This document shows positions 10,015 through 20,440 of a stretch of 64,000 nucleotides of DNA, in pieces (within the stretch, counting starts at the first letter, position 1; each line of letters begins with the position of its first letter). The position numbers were made by a program, and so were the translations under genes. The notes beneath the pieces were generated by a model, which searched no databases, was not told the DNA's origin, and worked only from the letters and a program-made list of their open reading frames with translations. The stretch spans positions 124,001 through 188,000 of the forward strand of contig CAUEHQ010000003.1 in assembly GCA_958510825.1 (NCBI GenBank). The letters are read 5' to 3'. The DNA is from Brachypterus glaber (Eukaryota > Arthropoda > Insecta > Coleoptera > Kateretidae).

Positions 10015-11735
10015 TTGTCAGGATTTAATCATAAAATAGAATATTTAAAGGGAAATAAAAATTCTGTTGCAGATTATTTTAGTCGTGCTCCAATCAAGGA
10101 GATGGTGGATGCTGATGAGGACAAAAACTGTAGCTATATAAATTTCACTTCAAAAGTCCAAGAATGGCCCATAGACTACGAAAAAGTAAGAATGGAAACG
10201 AAAAACGATAAAGAATTGAAGAAAATTCTAAAATATGTGGAAAAAGACTACTGGCCAAGACATACTGAAAAATATTTAGAACCATATGTTCATCGGAGAG
10301 AAGAATTATTCGCAGAAAATGGAGTTTTAACTTCCGGTTTAAGAATAATCATCCCTAAAAATCTTCAGAAAAGTATTTTGGAAGAAATCCATGAAGGACA
10401 TTTTGGTGTAAATAAAATGAAAGCTTTTGCAAGATCTTACGTATGGTGGAAAACTATGGATAAAGACATAGAAGAAGTTGCAAAAATGTGCGAACCTTGT
10501 TTGAAAAATAAACAAAGTCCCCCAAAAACCATTTTAAATAGCTGGGAACCAGAAGAGGGACCATGGGTTCGTGGTTTCTTGGGAAAATTCAAAGGAAAAT
10601 TTTACTTATTAATTATTGACTCATTTTCAAAGTGGTTGGAAGCCTTTGAAATGAAAAGTATAAACACTGAAGAAACGGTTGAAAAATTGAGGGAAACCTT
10701 CGCAAGGTATGGTTTACCAAAGGTTTTAGTTTCAGATAATGGATCCTCAATAACTTCAGAAAGCTTTGAAACATTTTTAAGTAAAAATGGAATAAAACAT
10801 ATCAAATCTCCACCAGGAAATCAAAGATCCAATGGACAATGTGAAATAGCGGTAAAGTTATTTAAAAACAAGCTCAAAACACATTTGGACGACCCAGCAA
10901 AGCAAAAAGAAAAAATGTCAACGTTAGTGTCAAGATTTTTAATGAGAATTATAGAAACATGGAACATGCTTCATCCAAAAAAAGTCCAGCAAGAATCATG
11001 TTTGGAAGAAATTTAAGGACGAGGCTGTCAGTGGTGAAAAACAAAGAAGAATATTCAACCAATAACCATAACAAGGTAAAAGAACAACTAGTAAAGTCAG
11101 AAAAAATTCAAGAAAGAGAATATGGTGGAGTTGAGAGAGACTTGAACATTGGAGAGACCGTTATGGTGGCAGATTTTAGGAAAAACAACCAGAGAACATG
11201 GACAAAAGCCAAAGTGGAAAAACGGCTAGGAAAAGTAGTGTATTTGTGCAGACTTCCTGATGGTAAAACATGGGTTCGTCATCTTGATCAGATCCATAAA
11301 GCTGGAGGCAGGCAAGGGAATAGGCTTAAGTCTCCGGGGAAGGTCAGGAAAACAGATACAGGTATGAATAATTTGAAATTTGCTAAAGTTTGTTTTGACG
11401 AGAATGTTATTATACATGACATTCAACAAAGTTTACCAACCACAGGTAATTTAAATTTGGCCCACCCTAACGACGAAAATGCCCCTCCTATTAACGAAAA
11501 TCCATTAATAAACGAAAATTCTGAGAATTTACCTCACTTTTCAAGTATTCATCAAGATAACTCTTTAAATATGATAAATAATGATCATAGTAACTCAGAT
11601 ATTAATATTAGCTCAAATAACTCAGAGATTTCGTTTAATAGTAAAGATTTGGTATCTGAATATGTTAATGCTAATGACTCGGTTTCTTTTTATGTTTATG
11701 TTTATGTTTGTTTATGTTTGTTTTTAACCTCGTAC
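10015..11735 (+). pseudogene. gypsy integrase
   Basis: The frame 10015-11016 covers the end of RNase H, the HHCC zinc finger (HEGHFGVNKMKAF ... CEPCLKNK) and the catalytic core: first Asp in LLIIDSFSKWLEAF, second Asp in LVSDNGSS, Glu in SNGQCEIAVKLF. A frameshift near 10960-11010 moves to the frame 10959-11747, which holds the C-terminal DNA-binding part (VMVADFRKNNQRTW) and an Asn/Ser-rich tail. The tail is then cut by a SINE at about 11700 and resumes at 11971. The catalytic residues are all present. Confidence 0.82.
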
Positions 11736-11970
11736 TATTCTACTTAATTAAGCATCCCCTAAGTCCAGGACTTGTGTGGGCTAGTATTAGAGGGAACCAC
11801 CGGCTTTAATTGACTTTCGAACCAATATATCTAGGGAGTACGCCTTCGCCAAATTTCAATTATTAATTAACTGAAAAAGGCAATCGGCGCCAGTGAGGTT
11901 TGAACTCACGATCATTAGATCAGTGTCAGGCTATATCGATGCCATTGACCACTGAGCTAAATCTCCCATA
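11700..11970 (-). mobile_element. tRNA-derived SINE
   Basis: Read on the minus strand from 11970, the head resembles a tRNA: an A box TTTAGCTCAGTGG and, about 50 bases on, a B box GAGTTCAAACC within a T-arm with stem GTGAG/CTCAC. The acceptor strands do not pair, so this is not a working tRNA gene. A unique body follows (ATTGCCTTTTTCAGTTAATT...) and a tail rich in CATAAA/CAAACATAAA near 11690-11725. The SINE interrupts the C-terminal tail of gypsy pol. I could not fix a target duplication. Confidence 0.72.
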
Positions 11971-12133
11971 TTTAAAAAGAAACATAGAAAAAAACAATTT
12001 ATGTGATTCTAGTTTTAATAGTGACATAGAGGTTCCAAGGACTGCAAAATTTAAAGAATTTATGAGGGATAGTTTGGGAGAAAAATCGGTTAAAACAAAA
12101 ATTGTTAAAATACCCGAGAAAGAGGGTGAGTAA
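11971..12133 (+). pseudogene. gypsy pol C-terminal tail
   Basis: After the SINE the frame resumes as YLKRNIEKNNLCDSSF and runs to a stop at 12131-12133. It has the same Asn/Ser-rich and then Lys-rich composition as the tail before the SINE. It is best read as the end of the polyprotein. Confidence 0.6.
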
Positions 12134-12552
12134 CAGTCTCATTACAAATCTTGAAAACCTGGAAAAATCTCTGTCAAGAAACAGTAAATAAAAATACATA
12201 TTAATTTTTATAAAAAGTATATTGTCAAAATATAAATATAAAAAGTGTACAACACTATTTACCATGTATTAGATCAATGCACAATATTAAAAACATGTTT
12301 TCAGTAAGATTTAACTAGTAAGTCATTTTCACAATGAAGTTAAAATAAATAATAAAAGTTATAAAGTTTTACAAAAAAATATATATAATATAAAAATATA
12401 TAAGTTAAGTTTACTAATAAAACAAAAAAATATTATTACAGAAAAAAAAATGACTTAAATAATTCAATTTTATACTAAGTACTAAATGATATTTTTATTA
12501 CATAATAAAATAAACGAAAAAGAAATATTGTACATTTATCTAACGGTGGAGG
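12134..12552 (+). other. gypsy 3' untranslated region and polypurine tract
   Basis: AT-rich and without coding signal. It ends in GGTGGAGG (12545-12552), a polypurine tract directly before the 3' LTR. Confidence 0.6.
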
Positions 12553-12743
12553 TGTCGTGTCATATATTAAGTCGCACATGCGCAAAGGAGTTCCTCTTGG
12601 AGAACGCCTAGATTAGAATGATGTCGTGTAGAAGCGTCGCTGTATTATTTATGTAAATATTACGTGTAGTAAAAGTAATCTGTGATAATAGAAATAGTAA
12701 ACTACCAACCAACTCATATTCTTTCCAATCCCGATATATTACA
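12553..12743 (+). repeat. gypsy 3' LTR
   Basis: Begins TGTCGTGTCATATATTAAG and ends ATATATTACA, followed by the GACAC target duplication. It carries an internal ~55-bp piece missing from the 5' LTR. Confidence 0.85.
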
Positions 12744-12770
12744 GACACTGAATGTTAATGTGGTAGACAT

Positions 12771-13386
12771 CTAAGTAGCTGAAGTTGCTGGTTCTCGGTT
12801 TCGAAAATTTGTTTTGTTTAGCTCATATTTTCTAAAATTAAAACGCCTGAAGCCTACACCCTTAGGCCAGAAGCCTTTTGTATACAGCTGGTCTTTCATT
12901 TCAAACTTAGCACCTAACATAAGGCATTTATTCTGGTGCGGGGCAGTTGTGAGCTCTTGACAAGGTCACTATGGAATTTAATATCAGTTTTCCTTTTTAT
13001 TAGATTTAGTACAGCTTCTTCCGTGATTTCTCTCTTGAATCGGTTAAGATATAATCACACTTTAGGTTCGACAGCCATATCAGCGTCATCAGAGTCGCCA
13101 ACGGTCTTCTTGTAGTATTTGCTGTGTTAGATTCGTTTCTTGCTGGTTTATTTATTATTGGTACAGCAGAATTATTATCGTTTACATTGATGTTGGCAGT
13201 AGATGTAGTGGCTAAACTGCTTTGATTTGACGTACTCAATTCGAAAATGCGCGGCAAATTGGCGCTTTTGCTTGCTGCGTCACTGTAGGAACGTGTCCTT
13301 TTTAATTCAGAGGTTAACTTTTTATTTTCCTCATGTAATGTTAGTGTTCTTTCTAGGAGAAGCTCATATATATATGGGTCGGTCAA
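12771..13386 (-). pseudogene. non-LTR ORF1 of the split minus-strand element
   Basis: The upstream part, from 13386, has LLLERTLTLHEENKKLTSEL, a coiled-coil-like stretch, then a Ser/Asn-rich linker. The last part, in another frame, reads FWPKGVGFRRFNFRKYELNK and ends at TAG 12771-12773. The WPxGVxxRRF pattern is common at the C-terminus of ORF1 or RNA-binding proteins of insect CR1/jockey-like elements. ORF2 begins just after and in another frame, at about 12790, then meets the gypsy insertion at 12748. Confidence 0.6.
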
Positions 13387-13429
13387 GTTAGCCCTCCCCA
13401 GTTAAAACTTAGGGTCGAAAAATACATAG

Positions 13430-14515
13430 GTAGTTTGCACACAACTTGCACAACCTTGCACAACCAAAAAAAAAAGCTTGCGCACTAACCATTGGGTTAT
13501 TATATGAAAAAAACCGTGGGGGGGGGCTAACTTGACCTTAGCCCCCCCCCCCCAGTAAAAAAGTTAAAATTTTTCACTACAATCTAATAGTAAATAGCTT
13601 GCACAAGCTTGCACAACCAAAATAAAAGCTTGCGCACCCTTAACAAGAGCGGTGAGGGGTAAATAATGTTTACCGTCAGCCCCCCCCCAGAACTAAAATT
13701 GACCAAAAAATGTTGTAGTATGATAAAAAAAAGTTTGCACAACCTTGCACAACCAAAATAAAAGCTTGCCCACCCTTAACAAGACGGGTAAATAATGTTT
13801 AACGTCAGCCCATCCCCCCCCCAGAACTAAATTTGACTAAAAACTGTTGTAGCATATTAAAAAAAGCTTGCACATCCAAAATAAAAGCATGCGCACCCTT
13901 AACAAGAGCGGTAGCGGGTAAATAATGTTTACCGTCAGGCCCCCCAGAACAAAATTGACCAACAAATGTTGTAGTATATTAAAAAAAACTTGCACAACCT
14001 TGCACAACCAAAATAAAAGCTTGCGCACCCTTAACAAGAGCGGTGAGGGGTAAATAATGTTTACCATCAGCCCCCCCCCCCTCAGAACTAAATTTGTCTA
14101 AAAACTATTGCAATATATTAAAAAAAGCTTGCACAACCAAAATAAAAGCTTGAGCACCCTTAACAAGAGCGGTGGGGAGTAAATAATGTTTACCGTCAGC
14201 CCCCCCATAACTAAAATTGACCAAACAATGTTGTAGTATATTAAAAAAAAGCTTGCACATCTTTGAACAACCAAAATAAAAGGTTGCGCACTCTGAACAA
14301 GAGCAGTGGGGAGTAAATAATGTTTACGGTCAGCCCCCCCAGAACTAAAATTGACAAAAAAATGTTGTAATATATTAAAAAAAAAGCTTGCATAACCTTG
14401 CACAACCAAAATAAAACCTTGCGCACCCTTAACAAGAGGGGTGAGTGGTAAATAATGTTTACCGTCAGCCCCCCAGTACTAAAATTGACCAAAAAATGTT
14501 GTAGTATAAAATAAA
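13430..14515 (+). repeat. tandem satellite, unit ~130 bp, about 8 copies
   Basis: Each unit holds GCTTGCACAACC, ACCAAAATAAAAGCTTGCG, AAGAGCGGT, TAAATAATGTTTACCGTCAG, a run of 4-12 C and CCAAAAAATGTTGTAGTAT. The C-runs begin near 13540, 13680, 13810, 13940, 14070, 14200, 14335 and 14468, so the spacing is about 127-138 bp. Long open frames on the minus strand here only reflect repetition. Confidence 0.9.
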
Positions 14516-14647
14516 AGCAAATGCAGTTTTCAAGTAGCCTACAATACTTTTTTTACGTAAATCAATAATTTGTTGGCGGCAGTGGGTAGGTACTTAATTT
14601 AATTTTTTTAGTGACTTAAAAGTTTTTTTATAAAAAAGTTCTTTCTA

Positions 14648-14847
14648 NNNNNNNNNNNNNNNNNNNNNNNNNNNNNNNNNNNNNNNNNNNNNNNNNNNNN
14701 NNNNNNNNNNNNNNNNNNNNNNNNNNNNNNNNNNNNNNNNNNNNNNNNNNNNNNNNNNNNNNNNNNNNNNNNNNNNNNNNNNNNNNNNNNNNNNNNNNNN
14801 NNNNNNNNNNNNNNNNNNNNNNNNNNNNNNNNNNNNNNNNNNNNNNN
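14648..14847. other. assembly gap of 200 N
   Basis: Exactly 200 N, so the size is a placeholder. The satellite lies on one side and a non-LTR element on the other. Confidence 0.99.
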
Positions 14848-14857
14848 GATCCAACAA

Positions 14858-15674
14858 TTGCAGATCACTATCCTTACAATAAACTCACTTCCTATCCTTA
14901 CCAAAACAATAAGTCCTTCATATAATAATAATTTGTCAAGCTTTAGAAAGGCGAATGATAATAATATAAATGAGTTTAGGTTTTATCTTAACAGGTTGAC
15001 ATGGGATGGATTAAATTCTCTAGGCGTTGAGGGTGGCTTCGATTTATTTGTTGAATCGATAAACTGGTGTTATGAAATATCCTGTCCCGTCGTTGCAAAA
15101 AAAAACTATTAATAAAATTGATAAAGGTTGGTTAAGTCAGAACATAATCAATGAAGGTCTGCAGCTTAAATTAAAGCATAAACTGGTATCAGCTAACCTA
15201 ATCTCACCTTATGATTATACACAGGCAAAAATTAATTACAGATGCAACATAAAAAAAGCAAAAATAGATTACTATAGTAAAAAAATAAACAAGAGTGCAA
15301 ATAAAACGAAAACCACTTGGAGCATCATAAATAATAAGCTAGGTAAAGAAAGAAAACTGAAAGCAATCACAAACATTTCTAATGGATCCGAAATTTATAA
15401 AAGCGATTATGAAATATCCAATGCATTTGGATCATATTTTGCAAATATTGCTGAAAAAAAAATTGATGATCATTTCGGTCTTAATCTATCTTTGCCATGT
15501 ACAGTGCCTTTTTATAGCTCGGTTTTTATTTATTCAACCAACTCACCATTCAGACAACATCCTATAACTAATGTCGAGGTCATGAATGCGCTAAAATCAA
15601 TTAAAAATAAAAGATCGGTTGGAAATGATGGATTATCTGCGCATAACTTGATTTTCAAGTATTTGACTCAATAA
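14858..15674 (+). pseudogene. non-LTR ORF2, endonuclease-RT linker
   Basis: Open pieces read INKIDKGWLSQNIINEGLQ, NKTKTTWSIINNKLGK, FGSYFANIAEKKID and ALKSIKNKRSVGNDGLS, the order found between endonuclease and reverse transcriptase in this class, ending with the first RT motif (GNDGLS). There is a frame change near 15090 and a stop at 15674. Confidence 0.75.
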
Positions 15675-15676
15675 TT

Positions 15677-17079
15677 AATCCCTTTACTTATCTAGTAAAC
15701 CTATCACTAACACAAGGCCAATTTCCAGCAGTTCTAAAGACAGTGCTTGTTATTCCTGTAAAAAAGAAAGGTAATCCCAGTGATATTGACAATTATCGTC
15801 AAATATCCATGTTAAGTGTATTCTCTAAAATAATGGAAAAAATAGTATATGGACTGGTAAGTAGTTATGCCGAAGACAATAGCATTTTAAATAGTTCACA
15901 GCACGGTTTCCGACCCAACAAATCGATCGAGTCTGCCTCATTTGATTTATTAAATTTCGCTTATTCCGAACTTGACCTGGGGAAGTACGTAGTATGCCTT
16001 CAATTCGACCTTTCTAAAGCTTTTGACACGCTGCGTCCTGATTTCCTGGTCTGTAAATTGAAAAACATCGGCATCTCTAGTAACATAACCGATTGGATTA
16101 ACTCTTACCTCACATTTAGAAATCTCATGGTTCTTCTAAATAAGAGTTTTAGATCGAACACATATCAGTCAAGGCTTGGTGTACCTCAGGGGTCTATACT
16201 TGGACCTCTTTTATTTATTCTATTCATCAATGATCTTCCGTATCATATAAGACAAGCGATAGTAATCATGTTTGCGGATACTACAATTCTAATATCCGCC
16301 TTTCTTTATGCCGAATTGCAGTCATTACTACAAACTGTCTTAGATAATTTTGAAGAATGGTGCCAAAGAAACAGGCTAATTCTGAATAAGGATAAGACTA
16401 TGGCGATAAATTTTTTTCACAGAAGAGGTCTCCCCAAAAACATATTTATTGATAAAAACATAAGCTTAAGCCCATCGACAAAGTTTCTAGGAACTATCTT
16501 CGATGAAAACTTAACATGGGTCATGCATTATGACTATCTTTGTAATAAGTTGAAAAGCGCGTATTTTGCAGTATTAAAGATGAAAAGCGATCTCAATGAA
16601 TCAGGCATACTTAATGTTTACTATTCTCTGGCATACTCTGATCTCGCGTATAACACAGTTAGCTGGGGATCTTGCAGTCAAGTCAATAGAGTCTTTTCCG
16701 CTCAGAAAAGATTAATTAGATTAATTTTCAACATTAAGGGTAGAGACAGTTGTAAGGGAACGTTCAAGAGCAAAAATATTTTAACTGTGTCGTCAATATA
16801 TATTTTTAAGTGTGTAATGTTTGTCAAAAAAATCCCCACTTGTTTAAAAGAATTAATTGTGCCAGGCAGGGTGATATTCTGCAAATACCAACACATAAAA
16901 CAAGTTCTTTTAAAAAATCGCCACTATACAACTGCACAAAGTTTTACAATACACTCCCAAAACAGCTCCGAGACATTGGCCCCCCTAATGGATTTAAAAG
17001 TGGTGTCAAAAAGTATTTAGTGGATAAAGAATTTTACACAACAAATGACTTTTTAGAACCAACTACCAGAAATCCATAA
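15677..17079 (+). pseudogene. non-LTR reverse transcriptase
   Basis: RT motifs follow in order: NYRQISMLSVFSKIMEKIV, SQHGFRPNKS, LQFDLSKAFDTL, LGVPQGSILGPLLFILFIND, then FADTTILIS where FADDTT is expected, and FLGTIFDENLTW. One of the two catalytic Asp codons is missing by a clean three-base deletion near 16274. A frameshift near 15675-15745 joins this part to the linker, and another near 16850 moves to the C-terminal tail ending FYTTNDFLEP. Without the Asp pair the enzyme would be inactive. Confidence 0.82.
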
Positions 17080-17352
17080 AATATTTATTTGTCATTACTT
17101 TGAAATTCCAAAAATTTTAAACTGTTTACTTTTATTTATTTATTTTATTTTCTTTTATTAATTTATTTTATTTACTTTTATTAATTTTATATTTGTACAC
17201 TACATATACTGTACGGTATGCTGTAGTTAATTTACTTACTGTACTTTTATTTTAACTTTTCTTAGATTTTAATTATATATTATGACCTACCAAATGTACC
17301 AATGGTATCCTGATTGGCAAATAAATTATTATTATTATTATTATTATTAAAT

Positions 17353-18079
17353 TTTGAAAAAAATAACGTTTTCGTTATGAATTAAATATGAAAAGTATTG
17401 ATTTTGAAGAAAAAAAAATGTTCAATTTGTTATTAAAAATATTATTAAAATAAAAAAGTTTTAAATAAATTTTCGAAAGGGAATCTTCTATAAGAGTTAC
17501 TCTTACGATAGAAACTCAAATTTGTATAAATTTTCGTGAAACTCATAAATTAAATTGAAATTTTTCGAATTATTCATCAAAAACTATTAAAATTAGTATG
17601 CATTGAAGTTTGACGATGAATATCTTTTAAACGCTTAATTTAATCGACAAATCATAAGAGACCATTCTTGTAGAGCAGTTAATTTCCTACAAAACTATGA
17701 ATTGCGCAATTCATAATTATTTTTTGTAAGCGAGTTATTAAATTCATAGGAAAAACAGAAATGTCTCTTAAAATAATCAAACTTTAACCTTTGATATCTT
17801 TTAAACGGTGAGGTTTACGAGGAAATTGTAAGAGACCTTTTTTGTAGAGCGTTTGATTTTCTACCAGAATATGAGATAAGAGATACTTTTTAACGAACAG
17901 TTGTCAAAGAGATATGAATTTTTGTTTCTAATACTGAGAAAAAAATGGAAAATTGTAAAGCGAAGAACCTTTTTATCAAAATTAAGAGCTCATATTTGGT
18001 GAGAATTTTCTAGAGGTGTCTAGCAACCGATTTTTCAGAGTATAAAGTAAAAAAAAATAGTCGGTTTTTTTGACCCACC

Positions 18080-18080
<1 letters not shown>
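17353..18080. other. AT-rich non-coding stretch
   Basis: No gene is visible. Two similar pieces, TTTGATATCTTTTAAACG-type at about 17620 and 17790, each followed by AAGAGACC, suggest a decayed internal repeat. Confidence 0.4.

Positions 18081-18082
<2 letters not shown>

Positions 18083-18135
<53 letters not shown>
18083..18135. repeat. (TA)n microsatellite
   Basis: About 26 uninterrupted TA units, next to GACCCACCCTA, which looks like a mariner-type element end. Confidence 0.95.
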
Positions 18136-18140
<5 letters not shown>

Positions 18141-18399
18141 TATTATAAAAATCGTCGAAGTGACCCTAGATAAAAACTCTTCTTGTGGGACCCGAAACTT
18201 GGCAACACTGTTAAATGATAATATTTAAATACCGGCTACTATAGATATTGTTAGACGTATTTTTAAAATCATAGGATTATGTAAATTAAGGACAATAAAG
18301 AAACACTTTTTTGTATTGCAATTTTCGGTTTATTATACTTTTATTATTTATATTATATGTGAATACGTAAAAAGAAACAAATTATAAAAATGTAATTTA

Positions 18400-18733
18400 A
18401 TACGTTGACCGCGATATCGGTCCCCGGAGACCAAAACCAAACTTTATTTCGGTGCGGACGTATTTGTTTGATATGCTACCTGTTACGTGTACATGTACAT
18501 ACCGGAGACTTACTTCGCACTGAAAGAAAAGTGTGGTTTTCGGTGACAGTCAGCGTGTTAAAACATGTAGGTAATAAAATAGGTATAAAATACATCCGGG
18601 AGAAAATAGTGAAATGAAAATGGTCACCAGCTCTCCGATGCAGTCGCGGCGCAAGTTTCTCGCGTGATTTTCGCGCGTTTAAGCTTTTTCCGTACCGTCG
18701 TATTTCATACGACTAACATCAAATGATTGTAAA
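18400..18733 (+). promoter_or_regulatory. possible promoter, CpG-rich with TATA box
   Basis: Unlike its surroundings this block has many CG dinucleotides (for example GCAGTCGCGGCGC and TCGCGTGATTTTCGCGCG at 18640-18680). A TATAAAA lies at 18584-18590. About 145 bases later an ATG opens a short exon with a good splice donor. It could be the promoter of a host gene or of an element; nothing else confirms it. Confidence 0.35.
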
Positions 18734-18773
18734 ATGAGTAAAAGAAGTAAAAGAATGTTAAATTTGGCGAAAA
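18734..18773 (+). CDS. possible first coding exon
   Basis: ATG at 18734 gives MSKRSKRMLNLAK plus one base, followed at once by GTAAGT, a perfect splice donor. The basic start resembles first exons of several multi-copy insect proteins, but I do not recognise the gene and see no second exon in the window on this strand. Confidence 0.3.
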
Positions 18774-18849
18774 GTAAGTACAATTATTTGTTTAATTTGA
18801 TTTTTTTTTGTTATTTTACAAAAATTCTGGTACGTAAGACCTAAAAAGT

Positions 18850-19955
18850 GGGTCTACCTAATTTGATGATCACACTCAAAATAATTTAAAAAAAATATTA
18901 TTCGGTGAATATCAAATCAACTGAGTGCGGTCACTCAGGGTAGGTGCGGTCACATGTGCTCTACTGAATAGAATACTTTGAGTCAAAATACCGCCCCCAG
19001 CGCCGCCCCCACACCCAACAAATTTTGCAAATATGGGACTATTTGGTGCGGTCACTCAGGGTAGGTGTAGGTGTAGGTGTTTCTGGGGCGACATTGAGGG
19101 CGTTACAAACTCATCCTCGTCACGACAAAGTGGTTTAGGTTGTTGTAACGCCCTCAATGCCGCCCCCAGAAACAATAAACGTGATAAAAAATGCAAATAT
19201 GTGTCAATTTCGTGCGGTCACTCAGAGTAGGTGCGGTCACTCAGAGTAGGTGCGGTCACTCGTCCTCTTCAGGACAAATTGGTTTTGGATGTTGTACCGC
19301 CCCCAATGCTGCCCTCAGAAAACAATAAACTTGATAAAAAATGCAATAATAACTACCTTGAGTGACCGCACGAAATTGCCTCATATTTGCATTTTTTATC
19401 CCATTTATTGTTTCTGGGGGCGGCATTGGGGGCGGTACAACAACCAAAACCACTTTGTCGTGAAGAGACGAGTGACCGCACCTACCCTGATTGGCCGCAC
19501 AAAATTGCCTCATATTTGCATTTTTAATCATGTTTATTGTTTCTGGGGGCGGAATTGGGGGCGGAACAACATCCAAAACCAATTTATCCTGAAGAGGAAG
19601 AGTGACCGCACCTACCCTGAGTCACCGCACAACATTGCCCCATACTTGCATTTTTTTATCACGTTTATTGTTTCTGGGGGCGGCATTGGGGGCGGTACAA
19701 CAACCAAAACCGCTTTGTCGTGAAGAGGACGAGTGACCGCACCTACCCTGAGTGACCGCACCAAATAGTCCCATATTTGCAATATTTGTTGGGTGTGGGG
19801 GCGGCGCTGGGGGCGGTATTTTGACTCAAAGTATCCTATTCAGTAGATCACATGTGATCGCACCTACCCTGAGTGACCATACTTAATTGATTTAATATTC
19901 ACCGAGTAATAATTTTTTTAAAATATTTTGTGTGTGATCATCAAATTAGACTTTC
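18850..19955. repeat. fold-back element built of ~125-bp repeats
   Basis: The arms are inverted copies. TAATTTGATGATCACAC near 18858 returns inverted near 19940, and the TTTGGTGCGGTCACTCAGGG region near 19040 returns inverted near 19750. Inside each arm is a ~125-bp unit with GAGTGACCGCACCTACCCTG, TTGCATTTTTTATC and GGGGGCGGCATTGGGGGCGG. The centre is near 19370. G-rich tracts could form quadruplexes. The long open frame at 19250-19723 only reflects the repeats. Confidence 0.85.
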
Positions 19956-20440
19956 CCCTTAAAAGTTTAAGTTAGCATACCTAACCTCAAAAAACGCCGA
20001 ATAAAATGTAATTTATTATAATATACCCACCTGTATGTGATCACATGTGAGGCATATAGTATCAAAAGGTCATAATTATGTTAACAAGTTACTTTTGGAA
20101 AACTGCAGTTTTTGGCATTATTCTTTGTGTAGGACGAGCCTTTAAAATTTGAAACCTGTGGCATTTTATTCAGCCTAACGGCACAAAAATTTGCCAAAAA
20201 ATATTAAATATTTTTAAAAAACCTAAAAAAAATAGTTTGGTTTTCACTTTTTGAACTTTTGGATATAGTCTCTATGTATCCAAACTTTCTCAAAAAAAAT
20301 GCCTCTCGCGCGCGTTAGCGGAACGCCAAGTTTATTTTTTATAGACAAGTGCTTTAATAGTATATTATTCAGTGAGGGTGAATGGCGACACGAGCCGGAA
20401 GGCGAGTGGCGTACCCGAATGATTAATAGCTATTATACGG
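19956..20440. other. no feature seen
   Basis: AT-rich sequence without coding signal. A CG-rich island CTCGCGCGCGTTAGCGG occurs at about 20305. Confidence 0.4.

Larger units (their letters stand above)
7387..12743 (+). mobile_element. Ty3/gypsy retrotransposon, Mag-like
   Basis: The element has LTRs at 7387-7555 and 12553-12743, flanked by the 5-bp duplication GACAC (7382-7386 and 12744-12748). The order gag, protease, reverse transcriptase, RNase H, integrase is that of Ty3/gypsy. Gag resembles the Mag/K02A2.6-like lineage. It has no envelope gene. It sits inside the 5' part of ORF2 of the minus-strand non-LTR element, and removing it with one duplication restores that frame. Multiple frameshifts make it non-autonomous. 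Confidence 0.88.
14848..17352 (+). mobile_element. non-LTR retrotransposon, CR1/jockey-like, 3' part
   Basis: It contains the linker and reverse transcriptase of an APE-type element, a 3' UTR, and ends at 17325-17352 in GGCAAATAAA followed by (TTA)n, a typical 3' tail. The 5' part is lost in the N gap. Confidence 0.85.

Noticed and set aside
11893..11970. A tRNA gene on the minus strand
   Set aside because: A and B boxes and the T-arm are good, but the two acceptor strands do not pair, and a SINE body and tail follow.
13837..14492. Minus-strand open frames with repeated VNIIYPLPLLLRVR-like text
   Set aside because: They arise from the ~130-bp satellite and have no gene features.
19250..19723. 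157-codon plus-strand frame
   Set aside because: The period equals the ~125-bp unit of the fold-back element; the inverse strand also stays open for the same reason.
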